Source: Streptomyces shenzhenensis (GTDB taxonomy: Bacteria > Actinomycetota > Actinomycetes > Streptomycetales > Streptomycetaceae). Taken from it: DNA of 64,000 bases. The stretch is taken from contig NZ_JAJONF010000002.1 of the NCBI RefSeq assembly GCF_021462265.1, positions 62,001-126,000 of the forward strand. The letters are read 5' to 3'. Positions 1 to 11,892 of this stretch are shown one piece after another. Each line of letters begins with the position of its first letter. Position 1 is the first letter of the stretch. Made by a program: the position numbers and the translations under genes. Under the pieces are notes generated by a model, which was given only the letters and a program-made list of their open reading frames with translations, was not told the origin of the DNA and ran no database searches.

Positions 1-262
1 CGCCGTCGGTCTCGATCGACGGCGCCTTCTTGACCACGTCCTTGCGGTACGCGACCTTCAGATAGGCCGGGCCGACGGTCGCCTCGGTGAGCGGGACGAA
101 CACCAGCCGGCGGCGGGTGGGCAGCCCGACCGTCACGGTGACGAAGCGGGGCTTGTCGGTCGTGGTGTCCACGTAGACCGACTCCAGGACGCCGATCCGG
201 TGCCCGGCGGCGTCGACGACGTCGTGACCGCGCCACTCTCGGATGTCGGTTGCTTCGAACAT
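1..262 (-). CDS. PRC-barrel domain protein (C-terminus beyond window edge)
   Basis: The reading frame runs off the left edge, so only the first 87 residues are visible. They begin MFEATDIREWRGHDVVDAAG and continue through a beta-rich PRC-barrel pattern: conversion of a 'GxxIG' turn, 'VYVDTTTDKPRFVTV', then 'RRLVFVPLTEA'. PRC-barrel proteins of this kind in Streptomyces are small cytoplasmic proteins, often with a C-terminal DUF2382, linked to stress physiology without a defined reaction. The ATG start is supported by a GGGAGG ribosome binding site directly upstream. The gene is on the same strand as the phosphatase gene behind it, with a 44-base gap. The domain call is reasonably sure; the function is unknown. 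Confidence 0.75.
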   Translation of the reverse strand, partial: MFEATDIREWRGHDVVDAAGHRIGVLESVYVDTTTDKPRFVTVTVGLPTRRRLVFVPLTEATVGPAYLKVAYRKDVVKKAPSIETDG

Positions 263-306
263 CGGGTACCTCCCGTCCTGCGGGTACCCGACGCGGACGC
301 CGGCAG

Positions 307-2925
307 TCATGGGGTCACGCGGATGCCCACGACGCAGGTGTCGTCGTCGGTGTCGGACCGGCTGTGCACCAGCAGGCGGTCCACCTGCTGGTCCAGGGCC
401 GGCGGCACCGTGCGCGCGACCTTCAGCAACTGCGCGAGAGACTCCTCCACGGACCGGTCACGGCGTTCGATCAGACCGTCCGTGTACATCAGCAGGGTGT
501 CGCCGACCGCGAGTTGCACCTCGTGCTCCTGGTACGAGGCCTCCGGCAGGGCGCCCAGCAGCAGGCCCTGCACCAGGGGCAGCGGCTCCGCCGCCGCACC
601 GCGCACCAGGACGGGCGGCAGATGGCCGGCCCGGGCCCAGCGCAGGGTGCGGCGGTCGGGGTCGTACAGTCCGCACACCGCGGTGGCGGTGACGGAGCCG
701 GCCAGGCGGTGCGTCACCATGTTGAGCCAGGACAGCAACTGTCCCGGGCCGGCGCCGGTCACGGCGAGCCCGCGCAGCGCGTTGCGCAGGACGACCATGC
801 TGGTGGCCGCGTCGATGCCGTGCCCGGCGACATCCCCCACGCACAGCAGCACCAGCCGGGACGGCAGCAGGACCGCGTCGTACCAGTCGCCGCCGATCAG
901 ATGCTGGGTCTCCGCGGGCCGGTAGCGCACGGCGAGGTCCAGCCCCGGCACCGCCAGCGGGGTGTGGGTGGGCGGCATGATGGCGTGCTGGAGCTGGAGG
1001 GCGAGACGGTTGCGTTCGCTGGCCTGCTGCTCGGTGTGGGCGAGCTGGTCGCGGGTGGCGGCGAGGGCGACCTCGGTCCAGTGATGGGCGGAGATGTCCT
1101 GGTAGGCGCCGCGCACGACGTACAGCTCGCCCTCGGAGTCGAGGACCGGCTCGGCCACCACCCGGATGTGCCGGGTGACCCCGTCGGGCCGCTGGAGACG
1201 GAAGGCCGTGGACGCGGCCCGGCGATGGTGCAGCAGGGTGCGCAGGAACCGTCCGATGGCCACGGCGTCGTCCGGGTGGGCATGCGCGGGCAGCTCCTCC
1301 AGCGCCACCGGGGTGGCGGTGGCGGGTCTGCCGTAGAGCTGGTACAGCTGGCCGTTCCAGGTGATCCGGCCGGTGAGCAGGTTCTCCTCGAAACCGCCGA
1401 TGCGGCCCAGGCGCTGGGCGTGCTGGAGCAGGCTGGCCAGGCGGGCCGTCTCGTCCTCGATGCGCCAGACGAGCAGGACGCAGCTCCCGTGCCGGCTGAT
1501 GCTGATGTCGGCGACCGCCGCCAGCGGGACGTCGCCGACCAGGGCGGTCAGCCGCATGCGGCGGGCACGGTAGGGCTCGCCGGTGGCGTGCACCCGCTCT
1601 ATCCGCTCGAAGAGCTCGCTGTGACCGGCGGTCATCGGGTACGTCTCCAGCAGCAGGGCCCCGTTGACGACGCTCCGGGGCCGGCCGGCCGGGTCCAGGA
1701 AGCGGCCGTTGACGTGATGGATGCGGAAGTCGGCGAGTTCGCCGTCGGCGTCCAGCACCGGCACGAGCACCAGGGCGGGGTCGTGGAGCCCGTCGACCAG
1801 GTCCATCAGTTCCGTGACGTCGGGCAGGACGCACGGGCCCTCGGCAGCGTCCGCGGCGTGCGGGTCGTAGGCCTCCAGGGTGTGTGCGCACAGCTCGGCC
1901 AGCGCCTCGATCTGACGGACGACGGGCGGGGGAGGGTGGTCCAGCGGGGTGGGCCAGGCGATCTCCAGGACACCGTGGATCCGTCCGCCGGTCCCGGCCG
2001 GTACGGCGACCCGGCCGCCCTCCGGGTGATCGTGCTGGCCGATGGACGGCATGCCGGTCTCGGCCAGGCTGCGGATCCAGTGGTGCGCGCGCTCCGCCAG
2101 CCCCCGGCGGGCCACGGTGGTCACGCCCGGCGGCACATGCCGCCAGCGCCCGGCCTCGGCGGCGGAGAATCCCGCGGTGCCGGCCAGGGCGAGCGATCCG
2201 TCGGAGCCCAGCGCCCAGATGGCCACCGCTCGCGCACCCAGTGGCGTCAGGGCGTGTTCCAGCAGCGAGTCGGCGACGGCCTGGGTGTCGTGGGCGGCCA
2301 GCACGCCGCTCTCGGCCTCCCGCAGCCGTACGGCCGAGGTGCGGACGTCCGCCGGTTCCCCGGCCCCGGAGTCGGCGGCGGTGGCCGCGAGGAAAGCCGC
2401 GGTCACCTCCGAGAGCCGGTCGCGGGCCGCCTGGTTGATGACGTCGACCGCGAATTCGAGCGGTGTCACCCCGGCCTGTCCGGCCAGCTCGGCCAACTGC
2501 CGGGCGGCCTGCGCCGGGCCGCAGCGCAGCCGTTCGACCAGGATGCCCTTCGCCAGTTCGATCAGGGCTCGTCCGTCGGCCTCCGCCTGCGCCGCCCGCA
2601 CCTCCCGGCGCAGCCGTTCCACGGTCGCGGTGAGCCTGCCGACGGGGTTCGGCTCCCCGGACCCGGCCGTGCCCGCGGTCGCGTCGGCGGCAGGAACGGC
2701 CGAGCCGGAAACGGTGACGGCGGCGCCCCCGTCCACAAGGCCGCCAGCGCCGGCGGGGGGCCCGCCTGAGCCGACATCGACCGGTCCCGGGCCGGCCGGT
2801 CCGGTCTCCGACGGTCGGGTCTCTGACAGTCCGGTTTCCGACGGTCCGGTCTCCGATGGCAGGCGGTGGGCGGCCGCCGGGAGTCGCGCGCCCTCGGGTT
2901 CGGGCGGTTGACGGAGATCACTCAC
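307..2925 (-). CDS. ANTAR/GAF/PAS SpoIIE-type PP2C protein phosphatase
   Basis: This 872-residue cytoplasmic multidomain phosphatase would dephosphorylate a phospho-serine STAS anti-sigma antagonist in a partner-switching pathway. Residues 1-95 are low complexity and include four SETGP-like repeats. Residues about 97-170 form an ANTAR-like helical domain ('GRALIELAKGILVERL'), about 200-360 a GAF domain, and about 370-600 PAS-type sensing domains with a 'LVWRIEDETARL' boundary. Residues about 650-870 form the PP2C core, with 'IGGDWYDAVLL' and 'VGDVAGHGIDAATS' carrying the metal-binding Asp residues and a 'TDGLIERR' segment near the end. The GTG start is preceded by GAGGAAC. STAS and HATPase_c genes lie within 10 kb, which fits a partner-switching role. 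The ligand is unknown. Confidence 0.88.
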   Translation of the reverse strand: MSDLRQPPEPEGARLPAAAHRLPSETGPSETGLSETRPSETGPAGPGPVDVGSGGPPAGAGGLVDGGAAVTVSGSAVPAADATAGTAGSGEPNPVGRLTATVERLRREVRAAQAEADGRALIELAKGILVERLRCGPAQAARQLAELAGQAGVTPLEFAVDVINQAARDRLSEVTAAFLAATAADSGAGEPADVRTSAVRLREAESGVLAAHDTQAVADSLLEHALTPLGARAVAIWALGSDGSLALAGTAGFSAAEAGRWRHVPPGVTTVARRGLAERAHHWIRSLAETGMPSIGQHDHPEGGRVAVPAGTGGRIHGVLEIAWPTPLDHPPPPVVRQIEALAELCAHTLEAYDPHAADAAEGPCVLPDVTELMDLVDGLHDPALVLVPVLDADGELADFRIHHVNGRFLDPAGRPRSVVNGALLLETYPMTAGHSELFERIERVHATGEPYRARRMRLTALVGDVPLAAVADISISRHGSCVLLVWRIEDETARLASLLQHAQRLGRIGGFEENLLTGRITWNGQLYQLYGRPATATPVALEELPAHAHPDDAVAIGRFLRTLLHHRRAASTAFRLQRPDGVTRHIRVVAEPVLDSEGELYVVRGAYQDISAHHWTEVALAATRDQLAHTEQQASERNRLALQLQHAIMPPTHTPLAVPGLDLAVRYRPAETQHLIGGDWYDAVLLPSRLVLLCVGDVAGHGIDAATSMVVLRNALRGLAVTGAGPGQLLSWLNMVTHRLAGSVTATAVCGLYDPDRRTLRWARAGHLPPVLVRGAAAEPLPLVQGLLLGALPEASYQEHEVQLAVGDTLLMYTDGLIERRDRSVEESLAQLLKVARTVPPALDQQVDRLLVHSRSDTDDDTCVVGIRVTP
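2798..2857 (-). repeat. four tandem 15-bp units encoding SETGP-type repeats
   Basis: Four consecutive 15-base units (2798-2812, 2813-2827, 2828-2842, 2843-2857) differ at only a few bases. They encode SETGP, SETGL, SETRP and SETGP in the N-terminal linker of the phosphatase. This is an in-frame minisatellite in a disordered region and likely varies in copy number between strains. Confidence 0.85.
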
Positions 2926-3002
2926 GGTCAGTCTGTTCCTCGGCTGGGACGCCCCGGGGCGTCACGCGGTCGGCTGGCGGCGGATACGGCCGTGACGCGC
3001 GG

Positions 3003-6728
<3,726 letters not shown>

Positions 6729-7030
6729 CCCCACCCTCGTTCCGCTTCGCAGGCTCCCCGCGCCCCGAGGACCCGGGACCAGGCCGGCGCCGCGCGGCCC
6801 CACCACCGGTGGCGACGCCGTTCGACGGCTCCGGCCGACGGGAAATCGACCGCAGACTAACTCAGTTGTCGTGCGACAACAAAAGCCCGGCCGGAAAGCC
6901 GCGGCCCGCCGGAAAAGCACCGGAACAACCGGCATGACAAGGCGAAGGAGGGGTACCCGAACGAATTTCGCCCGCGGGTGGGACGGCGCCGACGCGGGAG
7001 CGGACCGCGCCGGTCAGGACGCCTCGGGCG

Positions 7031-7411
7031 TCACGCCGCGAGGGCCTCCTCGACGGTCGGGTGACAGGGGGTGACGGACTCGAGTCCCACCAGCCGCATG
7101 GTCCTCAGTACCGCGCCGTGGGCGCCCGCCAGCCGCAGCCATCCCCGCGCGGCCCGGGTGGCGTGGTGGGCGGCGACGAGCGCGTTGACCCCGCTGGAAT
7201 CCATGAAGGTGACCCCGCTCAGGTCGACGACCACCCGGGCGCCGGAGCCGGTGGCGGGATCCACGGGAGGCATCCCCCGCGTCAGGGCGCCCACGCTCTG
7301 GTAGTCGATCTCGCCGCGGAGGCCGAGCACGACGATGCCGTCGACATCCGTGCGGACCACGGACAACTGGCCGCGTTCCACTGCTTCCTGGTTGCCTGCG
7401 TTGTCTGCCAC
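7031..7411 (-). CDS. STAS-domain anti-sigma factor antagonist
   Basis: This 126-residue protein is a single STAS domain. The core 'VVVDLSGVTFMDSSGVNAL' has the D-S-S-G site where an anti-sigma kinase phosphorylates serine. The N-terminal strand pattern 'IVVLGLRGEIDYQSV' is typical of SpoIIAA/RsbV-like antagonists. Unphosphorylated antagonist would bind an HATPase_c anti-sigma protein and release a sigma factor. It lies between the hybrid kinase and a divergent HATPase_c gene, about 210 bases apart, which suggests a functional pair. The partner sigma factor is not in this window. Confidence 0.9.
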   Translation of the reverse strand: MADNAGNQEAVERGQLSVVRTDVDGIVVLGLRGEIDYQSVGALTRGMPPVDPATGSGARVVVDLSGVTFMDSSGVNALVAAHHATRAARGWLRLAGAHGAVLRTMRLVGLESVTPCHPTVEEALAA

Positions 7412-7620
7412 TTCCGTCCCTCACACCCTCGGTCCGGGCTTGTGCCCCCTTCCTGTAGCCAACGCTGCCCCGTATTCCCGGGGTGATGCACCCGCCGCCC
7501 CGGCCGGCTTCCGGCGGCGCAGGCATACGGTCGCGAGTACCGGGTAGACGCGCGCCCATGAACGGGGTATCGCATGTCATCGGCAGGGCGGAGCCTGTCC
7601 CGCCCGAGGAGTGTTCCCGG

Positions 7621-8106
7621 ATGCCGGATCCCGCACCTGCCGACGTCACCATCGCGCTGGACGGGGCGGCCGGCTGTATCGCCGGCGCGCGGGACCGGAC
7701 GTGGCAGTTCCTGACCAGGGTCCAGTCCGACCACGGGCTGCCGGTCACCGCACGCACCATGGACCTGGCGCAGCTCGTGGTCAGCGAACTGGTCACCAAC
7801 GCGCTGAAGTACGCGCCCGGACCGGTGCTGCTGCGCCTGCGCGTCGTCGACGGCATGGTGGAGATCGAGATCTGGGACAGCGAGCCCACGCTGCCGCTGG
7901 CCCGGGCCGCCGACGCCGGACGGGTGGGCCAGCACGGTCTGGAGATCGTGCTCGCGGTGGTGCAGGGCTTCGAGGCGCGCCGTGAGCCCGTGGGCAAGTG
8001 TGTCACCGCCCGGCTCGCGCTCTTCGACGATCCGCTGCTCGGTTTCGGCGGGCCGGCTCGTGGCGGGGGCCGGGCGGCCCCGGGCCACCGGCCGCCGAAG
8101 GAATGA
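7621..8106 (+). CDS. HATPase_c anti-sigma regulatory serine/threonine kinase
   Basis: This is a cytoplasmic RsbW/SpoIIAB-type ATP-binding protein. The N box is 'LVVSELVTNALKYAPGP' and the later G-type box is 'GRVGQHGLEIVLAVV'. Proteins of this family phosphorylate STAS antagonists or bind sigma factors. The ATG at 7621 is preceded by a good GAGGAG site and gives 161 residues; an in-frame ATG at 7558 would add 21 residues but has no clear ribosome binding site. The C-terminus 'GGPARGGGRAAPGHR' is a non-conserved tail. It is divergent from the adjacent STAS gene. Confidence 0.85.
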   Translation: MPDPAPADVTIALDGAAGCIAGARDRTWQFLTRVQSDHGLPVTARTMDLAQLVVSELVTNALKYAPGPVLLRLRVVDGMVEIEIWDSEPTLPLARAADAGRVGQHGLEIVLAVVQGFEARREPVGKCVTARLALFDDPLLGFGGPARGGGRAAPGHRPPKE

Positions 8107-8175
8107 AGCGCCCGGACCGGGGCAGCCGGGCCCTTGCGTGATCCACGTGAACCACTGACATGCAGGAGGCTTGCG

Positions 8176-8403
8176 ATGCTCATGGCGCACCCCGCGGTGC
8201 TGACGGACCTGATCGAGCAGTACGAGGCGCTGCGCACCCTCCATGCTGACCAGGGCGACGAGACCGTACGCCGCCGGATGGCCGACATCGCCTACACGCT
8301 GTGTGTGGCGACCGGTACCAGTGACGTCGACGCCGCCCTCGTCGTGGCGCGGTACCGCCTGCCCGGCGCCCGCGTCGAGGACGACTCGCTGCTCTCCGCC
8401 TGA
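8176..8403 (+). CDS. DUF5133 domain protein
   Basis: This is a 75-residue protein beginning MLMAHPAVLTDLIEQYEALR and ending DDSLLSA, a form seen in the small Streptomyces DUF5133 family. An AGGAGG site lies six bases before the ATG at 8176, which decides the start. A helical N-terminal half is followed by 'YTLCVATGTSDVDAALVVARYRLPG'. No catalytic motif is visible and the function is unknown. It sits just after the HATPase_c gene on the same strand and may be cotranscribed. The family often accompanies stress and partner-switch genes. Confidence 0.75.
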   Translation: MLMAHPAVLTDLIEQYEALRTLHADQGDETVRRRMADIAYTLCVATGTSDVDAALVVARYRLPGARVEDDSLLSA

Positions 8404-8544
8404 CCGGCTGCCCGCGCGGGCGCACAGGGCCGTGCAGATGCTGTGGAGGCCGAGGACTCTGGGGGCTGGTCCGGCCGCCGGCCGGGTACCGCGAGGGAAC
8501 GGGGGTGGTACCCGCATGCGGGCGATGTCTGAAGGCGATGCCTC

Positions 8545-9069
8545 GTGACTGGTCTGAACGGTTCCGGGGACGGCCCGTGGGGCGGGCCGCGGGACGGCCC
8601 CCTGGCGCTGGCCCGGACGATGGCCGACGCCGTGGAGAGCCTCGCGAACCTGTGGGAGGCCGCCGCGCAGGGCGCGAGTCCGCGGCTGTCACCGCACCAA
8701 CTGCGCGCCCTGCAGACCCTGGAACGGGATCCGGGACTCAACCTGACCGCTCTGGCCGGGGCCATGGACATCGGGCCGCCCACCGCCAGCCGGCTCTGCG
8801 ACCGGCTGGAGGCCGCCGGTCTGCTGGAGCGGGAGTCGCATCCGCGCAACCGGCGTGTGGTGCGACTGCGCCTGACCAGGCAGGGCCGGCAGGCGCTCGA
8901 GGAAGTGGCGTGGCGCCGGTCACGGAGACTGGCCGCCGTGCTCGGCGCCATGGAACCGGCCGGGCGGGAGGCCCTCGGCCGAGGTCTTCAGGGGTTCCTC
9001 GACGCGCAGGACGCCGGGACGGGGAAACGGGAGGCCGGCACGGGAAAAGAGGACGGCACCGGATCCTGA
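8545..9069 (+). CDS. MarR family transcriptional regulator
   Basis: A 174-residue winged-helix regulator. Residues about 50-125 carry the DNA-binding domain: 'LSPHQLRALQTLERDPGLNL', recognition helix region 'PPTASRLCDRLEAAGLLER' and wing 'NRRVVRLRLTRQGRQAL'. The C-terminal helix supports dimerisation. The GTG start has GAAGG nine bases upstream. It is a close paralogue of the gene at 10485, and the two flank the PP2C phosphatase gene. Low-complexity tail GKREAGTGKEDGTG. Target genes and ligand are unknown; control of the neighbouring phosphatase is a guess. Confidence 0.9.
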   Translation: MTGLNGSGDGPWGGPRDGPLALARTMADAVESLANLWEAAAQGASPRLSPHQLRALQTLERDPGLNLTALAGAMDIGPPTASRLCDRLEAAGLLERESHPRNRRVVRLRLTRQGRQALEEVAWRRSRRLAAVLGAMEPAGREALGRGLQGFLDAQDAGTGKREAGTGKEDGTGS

Positions 9070-9127
9070 CGTGCCGTACCGTGCCGGCCGCGACGAGACG
9101 GCCGTACCCCCACGGCGCCACCCCGCA

Positions 9128-9157
9128 CCGCCGGCCTGGGCTCTCCCGGGCCGGCGG
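9128..9157. terminator. bidirectional hairpin terminator
   Basis: A 13-bp stem (9128-9140 with 9145-9157, one G-T-type mismatch) closes a CTCT loop. It sits between the ends of two convergent genes, the MarR gene and the phosphatase gene. There is no U-tract, as usual in Streptomyces. Confidence 0.65.
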
Positions 9158-9165
9158 CTGTCAGG

Positions 9166-10338
9166 TCACGACGGCTGCCGCCCCCGCCAGTCCAGGCAGA
9201 CGACCAACGCGTCGTCCTCCGCCGCGGTGGCCTCGCCGCGGTGACCGGCCAGCTCGCGCAGCACGGCGCGCGGCACCTCGGCGGCGGGCAGCAGCCGAGT
9301 GGACTGGATGGCCCGGGCGAGCGCCCGCTCCCCGTATGCCTCGCCCTTGGGCGAGTGGACCGCGTGGACACCGTCGCTGACGAAGATGAGCCGGTCCCCG
9401 GGTTCGACGGTGAAGTCCTGCGCCACGTAGTCCGTCTCCTCGAACATGCCCAGCGGCAGCTGGGCTTCGAAGGGCACGTGCTCGACGGTGCCGCCGCGCA
9501 GCCGCAGCAACCGCGGGGAGCCGGCGTCCACGACGCTCGCCCGGCCGGTCGCCAGGTCGAGGTCCAGCATCAGGACGGACAGGTAGCTGCGGCCCTGGTA
9601 GTGGGCGTAGACGGCCTGGTCGGCCAGGGCCGCCTGGTCCGCGATGGGGATGCCGGCGCGCCGGGCGTTGCGCAGGGCGTTGACGGCGAGGCTGGTCAGC
9701 AGGGCGGCCTCTATCCCCTCGCCCATGCCGTTCGTGACGTACACCATCAGCCGGTCGGCCGTGGCGGACCAGTCGAAGTTGTCGCCGAAGACGGCATAGG
9801 CCGGCTCCAGTTGGCAGGCCAGGTCGTACTCGGGCCGGGAACAGGAGCGGCCGGGGAGCAGGTGCCACTGCATCTCCGCGGCCAGGGTGAGCCGGTCCTT
9901 GCGCCGGGCCTGGAGATACAGGTCCGTGTCGCGCTCGGCCACCACCACCTCGTGCGCCAGCGCGTCGGCGAGCTCGGCGAGTTCCGGGACGCAGTCGGGC
10001 GCCGCCTCGCCGTCCCGCAGCGTCACGGACAGCACGCCGAGCCGGTCGCCGCGCACGCTCACCGGCAGATGGACCCGTGCCGGCCGGCCCCGGCCGTCCT
10101 CGCGGTAAGGCACCTGGGAGCCGAAGGCCCGGCCGGCCGGGCTGCCGTGCACCGGGACCGATGCCAGGTCGTGCGCCGCTCCCGACACCGGCTGAAGCAC
10201 GGTCAGGCCGTAGTCGGCCATGAACAGCTCGACGTCCTTCACGTCGTATCGCTCGCTCAGCACGACGCGGACGGCGTCCAGCAATTCGTGGGGAGCCGCT
10301 GTGCGCAGGGCGTGTTCGGCGGTCTTGAATCTGTTCAC
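9166..10338 (-). CDS. PP2C-type phosphatase with GAF-like sensor, atypical active site
   Basis: A 390-residue protein. Residues about 15-150 resemble a GAF sensor and about 165-385 a SpoIIE-like PP2C domain. The motifs deviate from the usual form: 'FGDNFDWS' stands for GGDWYD, and 'VTNGMGEGIEAALL' stands for DVxGHGxxAA, so one metal-binding Asp is replaced by Asn. The closing 'FVSDGVHAV' and 'EDDALVVCL' boxes keep their Asp residues. Similar variants occur as a coherent Streptomyces family, so it may be active with altered metal use or act as a binding protein. No ATG is in frame upstream; the GTG at 10338 overlaps the stop of a six-codon leader. Likely a partner of nearby STAS proteins. Confidence 0.85.
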   Translation of the reverse strand: MNRFKTAEHALRTAAPHELLDAVRVVLSERYDVKDVELFMADYGLTVLQPVSGAAHDLASVPVHGSPAGRAFGSQVPYREDGRGRPARVHLPVSVRGDRLGVLSVTLRDGEAAPDCVPELAELADALAHEVVVAERDTDLYLQARRKDRLTLAAEMQWHLLPGRSCSRPEYDLACQLEPAYAVFGDNFDWSATADRLMVYVTNGMGEGIEAALLTSLAVNALRNARRAGIPIADQAALADQAVYAHYQGRSYLSVLMLDLDLATGRASVVDAGSPRLLRLRGGTVEHVPFEAQLPLGMFEETDYVAQDFTVEPGDRLIFVSDGVHAVHSPKGEAYGERALARAIQSTRLLPAAEVPRAVLRELAGHRGEATAAEDDALVVCLDWRGRQPS

Positions 10339-10355
10339 GACGGTGAGTGCACCAT
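10335..10355 (-). CDS. six-codon leader ORF (MVHSPS) coupled to the phosphatase gene
   Basis: ATG at 10355 follows an AGGAGAAGG ribosome binding site at ideal spacing, and the six codons end in TGA. That TGA overlaps the GTG start of the phosphatase gene in a GTGA arrangement. The strong site therefore serves the mini-ORF, and the phosphatase would be translated by termination-reinitiation. The architecture is seen directly; expression is inferred. Confidence 0.5.
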   Translation of the reverse strand: MVHSPS

Positions 10356-10484
10356 TCCTTCTCCTGACGAGGTGGGGGTCCGGCCGAGGCCGGGCTCCGC
10401 GAAGAGCCGCGTCTGTCGTCCCGGGGGTCCATGGCCGGCGTCGGCTGCTAGTAGGCTGAGAAGCGCCCCAGTGCCTGCGAGAGT

Positions 10485-10970
10485 GTGACCGTGACTGCCT
10501 TCCGCCGCCGCCCAGAGCCCGACGAGGTCGCACGCGTGACCACGCGGGCCGTCGAGCTGCTGGAGGTCGTCTGGGGGCGGGCCTCGACCGCGCCCACCTC
10601 CGCCTCCCAGCTGCGGGTGCTGCACATCCTCGAGCACCACGACGGCATCAATCTGCGCACCCTCGCCGAGTTCCTCGCCTCCACCCCTCCGTCAACCAGC
10701 CGGCTGTGTGACCGGCTGCAGGCCGCGGGCTTCGTGGAGCGCGTGGCGAGCCCGGAGGACCGGCGCGAGGTACGGCTCCATCTCAGCGCCCGGGGGCGCT
10801 TCTTCCTCGCCGATCTGCGCGCCCGCCGGGAGAGCGAGTTGCAGAAGGTGCTGGCCGACATGCCCGTTGCCAAGCGTGTCGCCCTGCTGGAGGGCCTGGA
10901 GGCGTTCTGCGCGACCGCGGCCACGCAGATACCCGACGAGGCTCCGGACTCCGGCAGCCGGACCGCCTGA
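10485..10970 (+). CDS. MarR family transcriptional regulator
   Basis: A 161-residue winged-helix repressor-type protein. The HTH reads 'ASQLRVLHILEHHDGINLRTLAEFLAS' then 'PPSTSRLCDRLQAAGFVERV', with wing 'EDRREVRLHLSARGRFFL'. It is clearly paralogous to the MarR gene at 8545 (shared SRLCDRL-AAG core). It starts with GTG at 10485 (or 10491) and is divergent from the PP2C phosphatase gene across about 145 bases, so autoregulation and control of the phosphatase from this shared promoter region are plausible. The ligand is unknown. Confidence 0.9.
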   Translation: MTVTAFRRRPEPDEVARVTTRAVELLEVVWGRASTAPTSASQLRVLHILEHHDGINLRTLAEFLASTPPSTSRLCDRLQAAGFVERVASPEDRREVRLHLSARGRFFLADLRARRESELQKVLADMPVAKRVALLEGLEAFCATAATQIPDEAPDSGSRTA

Positions 10971-10996
10971 AAGAGCGTTCACGGCACCGGTGCCCC

Positions 10997-11016
10997 CCAC
11001 CGTTTCACGACGGTGG
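10997..11016 (+). terminator. hairpin after MarR gene
   Basis: A seven-base perfect stem (CCACCGT at 10997-11003, ACGGTGG at 11010-11016) with a six-base loop lies 26 bases past the MarR stop. The rest of the 475-base gap to 11445 holds no convincing gene. It includes an AT-richer stretch around 11100-11140 (GTTG/CAAC half-sites) that may contain the promoter of the STAS gene. Confidence 0.5.
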
Positions 11017-11445
11017 CGGGCGGCGCTCGGAGCGGTTCTCCGCCCACCGGATCATTACAGGTCCTTCCCCGTGTACGTCCGACGCGGCTACTCTCTTGCC
11101 TCATGGCTATTGTTGTCAAACGGCAACTGTTCTTCGGATTGCCCTCACATCCCTCGGCCACCTCCTGTCGGCACGGCCGGCGGTGACCGTGCCGTACGTC
11201 TCGAACGCCACCGCCCCGGAAGTGACCGCAAGGGTGTCCCGGCCCACGACCGTGGCGGCCGGCCACGCACCGCCCTCGGACGGTGGCGTGCGCCTGCCGG
11301 CGAGTCTCGCAGCCATCCGTATACCCCCCGGGACGGACCGCATGACGATCCCCGCCCCGCCCGTGGCGACGCCGGTGCGAGGCGGCCCGGCCGCGCGCTC
11401 CGGCCCCGTCCGTCCGTCCGGCACCGGTGACGTGAGGATGGCGCC

Positions 11446-11805
11446 ATGCATTCGGCCCGCTGTCTGAGCGTGCGCGTCGACCGCCGTGAGCAGACCTTCG
11501 TGGTCACCGTGCGGGGCGAGGTCGACTACGACGACGCCGGTGAGTTCGAGCGGGCCTGGGACGCGGCCGACCGGGCGGCGATGCCCGTCACGGCGGTGGA
11601 CCTCGCCGAGGTCACCTTCGCCGACAGCATGCTGCTCAACGCGCTGATCCGGGCCCGCCACCGCCACCAGGCCGACGGCAGGACCCTGGTGCTGGTAGGC
11701 CCCCTGCAGACCGCCGTCAGCCGGCTCCTGGAGATCAGCGGCACCCGGGAGCTGTTCACCGTCACCGACGCCCGTCCCGGCGGAGACGGCGCGGATTCCT
11801 CATGA
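11446..11805 (+). CDS. STAS-domain anti-sigma factor antagonist
   Basis: A 119-residue single STAS domain. 'TFVVTVRGEVDYDDAGEFERAW' forms the first strands and 'AVDLAEVTFADSMLLNALI' is the central segment, where Asp-Ser occupies the phosphorylation site. The sequence lacks the usual second Ser-Gly ('DSSG' becomes 'DSML'), so regulation may differ from the first STAS gene. The HATPase_c gene follows 88 bases downstream on the same strand, forming a likely antagonist/kinase pair. Confidence 0.85.
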   Translation: MHSARCLSVRVDRREQTFVVTVRGEVDYDDAGEFERAWDAADRAAMPVTAVDLAEVTFADSMLLNALIRARHRHQADGRTLVLVGPLQTAVSRLLEISGTRELFTVTDARPGGDGADSS

Positions 11806-11892
11806 AGAAGGCCGTCATGGGTAGTCGAACCCGGAATCAGCGGTACCCGGTGTGCACACACGACACGGACCACACCCGCCGGAGACACAGCC

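Noticed and set aside
6729..6935. 69-residue N-terminal extension of the hybrid kinase
   Set aside because: Low-complexity Arg/Pro sequence, no ribosome binding site at its start, and HAMP homology begins after ATG 6728.
11821..11860. tRNA-like word (GTAGTCGAACCCGGAATC) after the second STAS gene
   Set aside because: Only a T-arm-like sequence; no acceptor, D-arm or anticodon stem can be folded around it.
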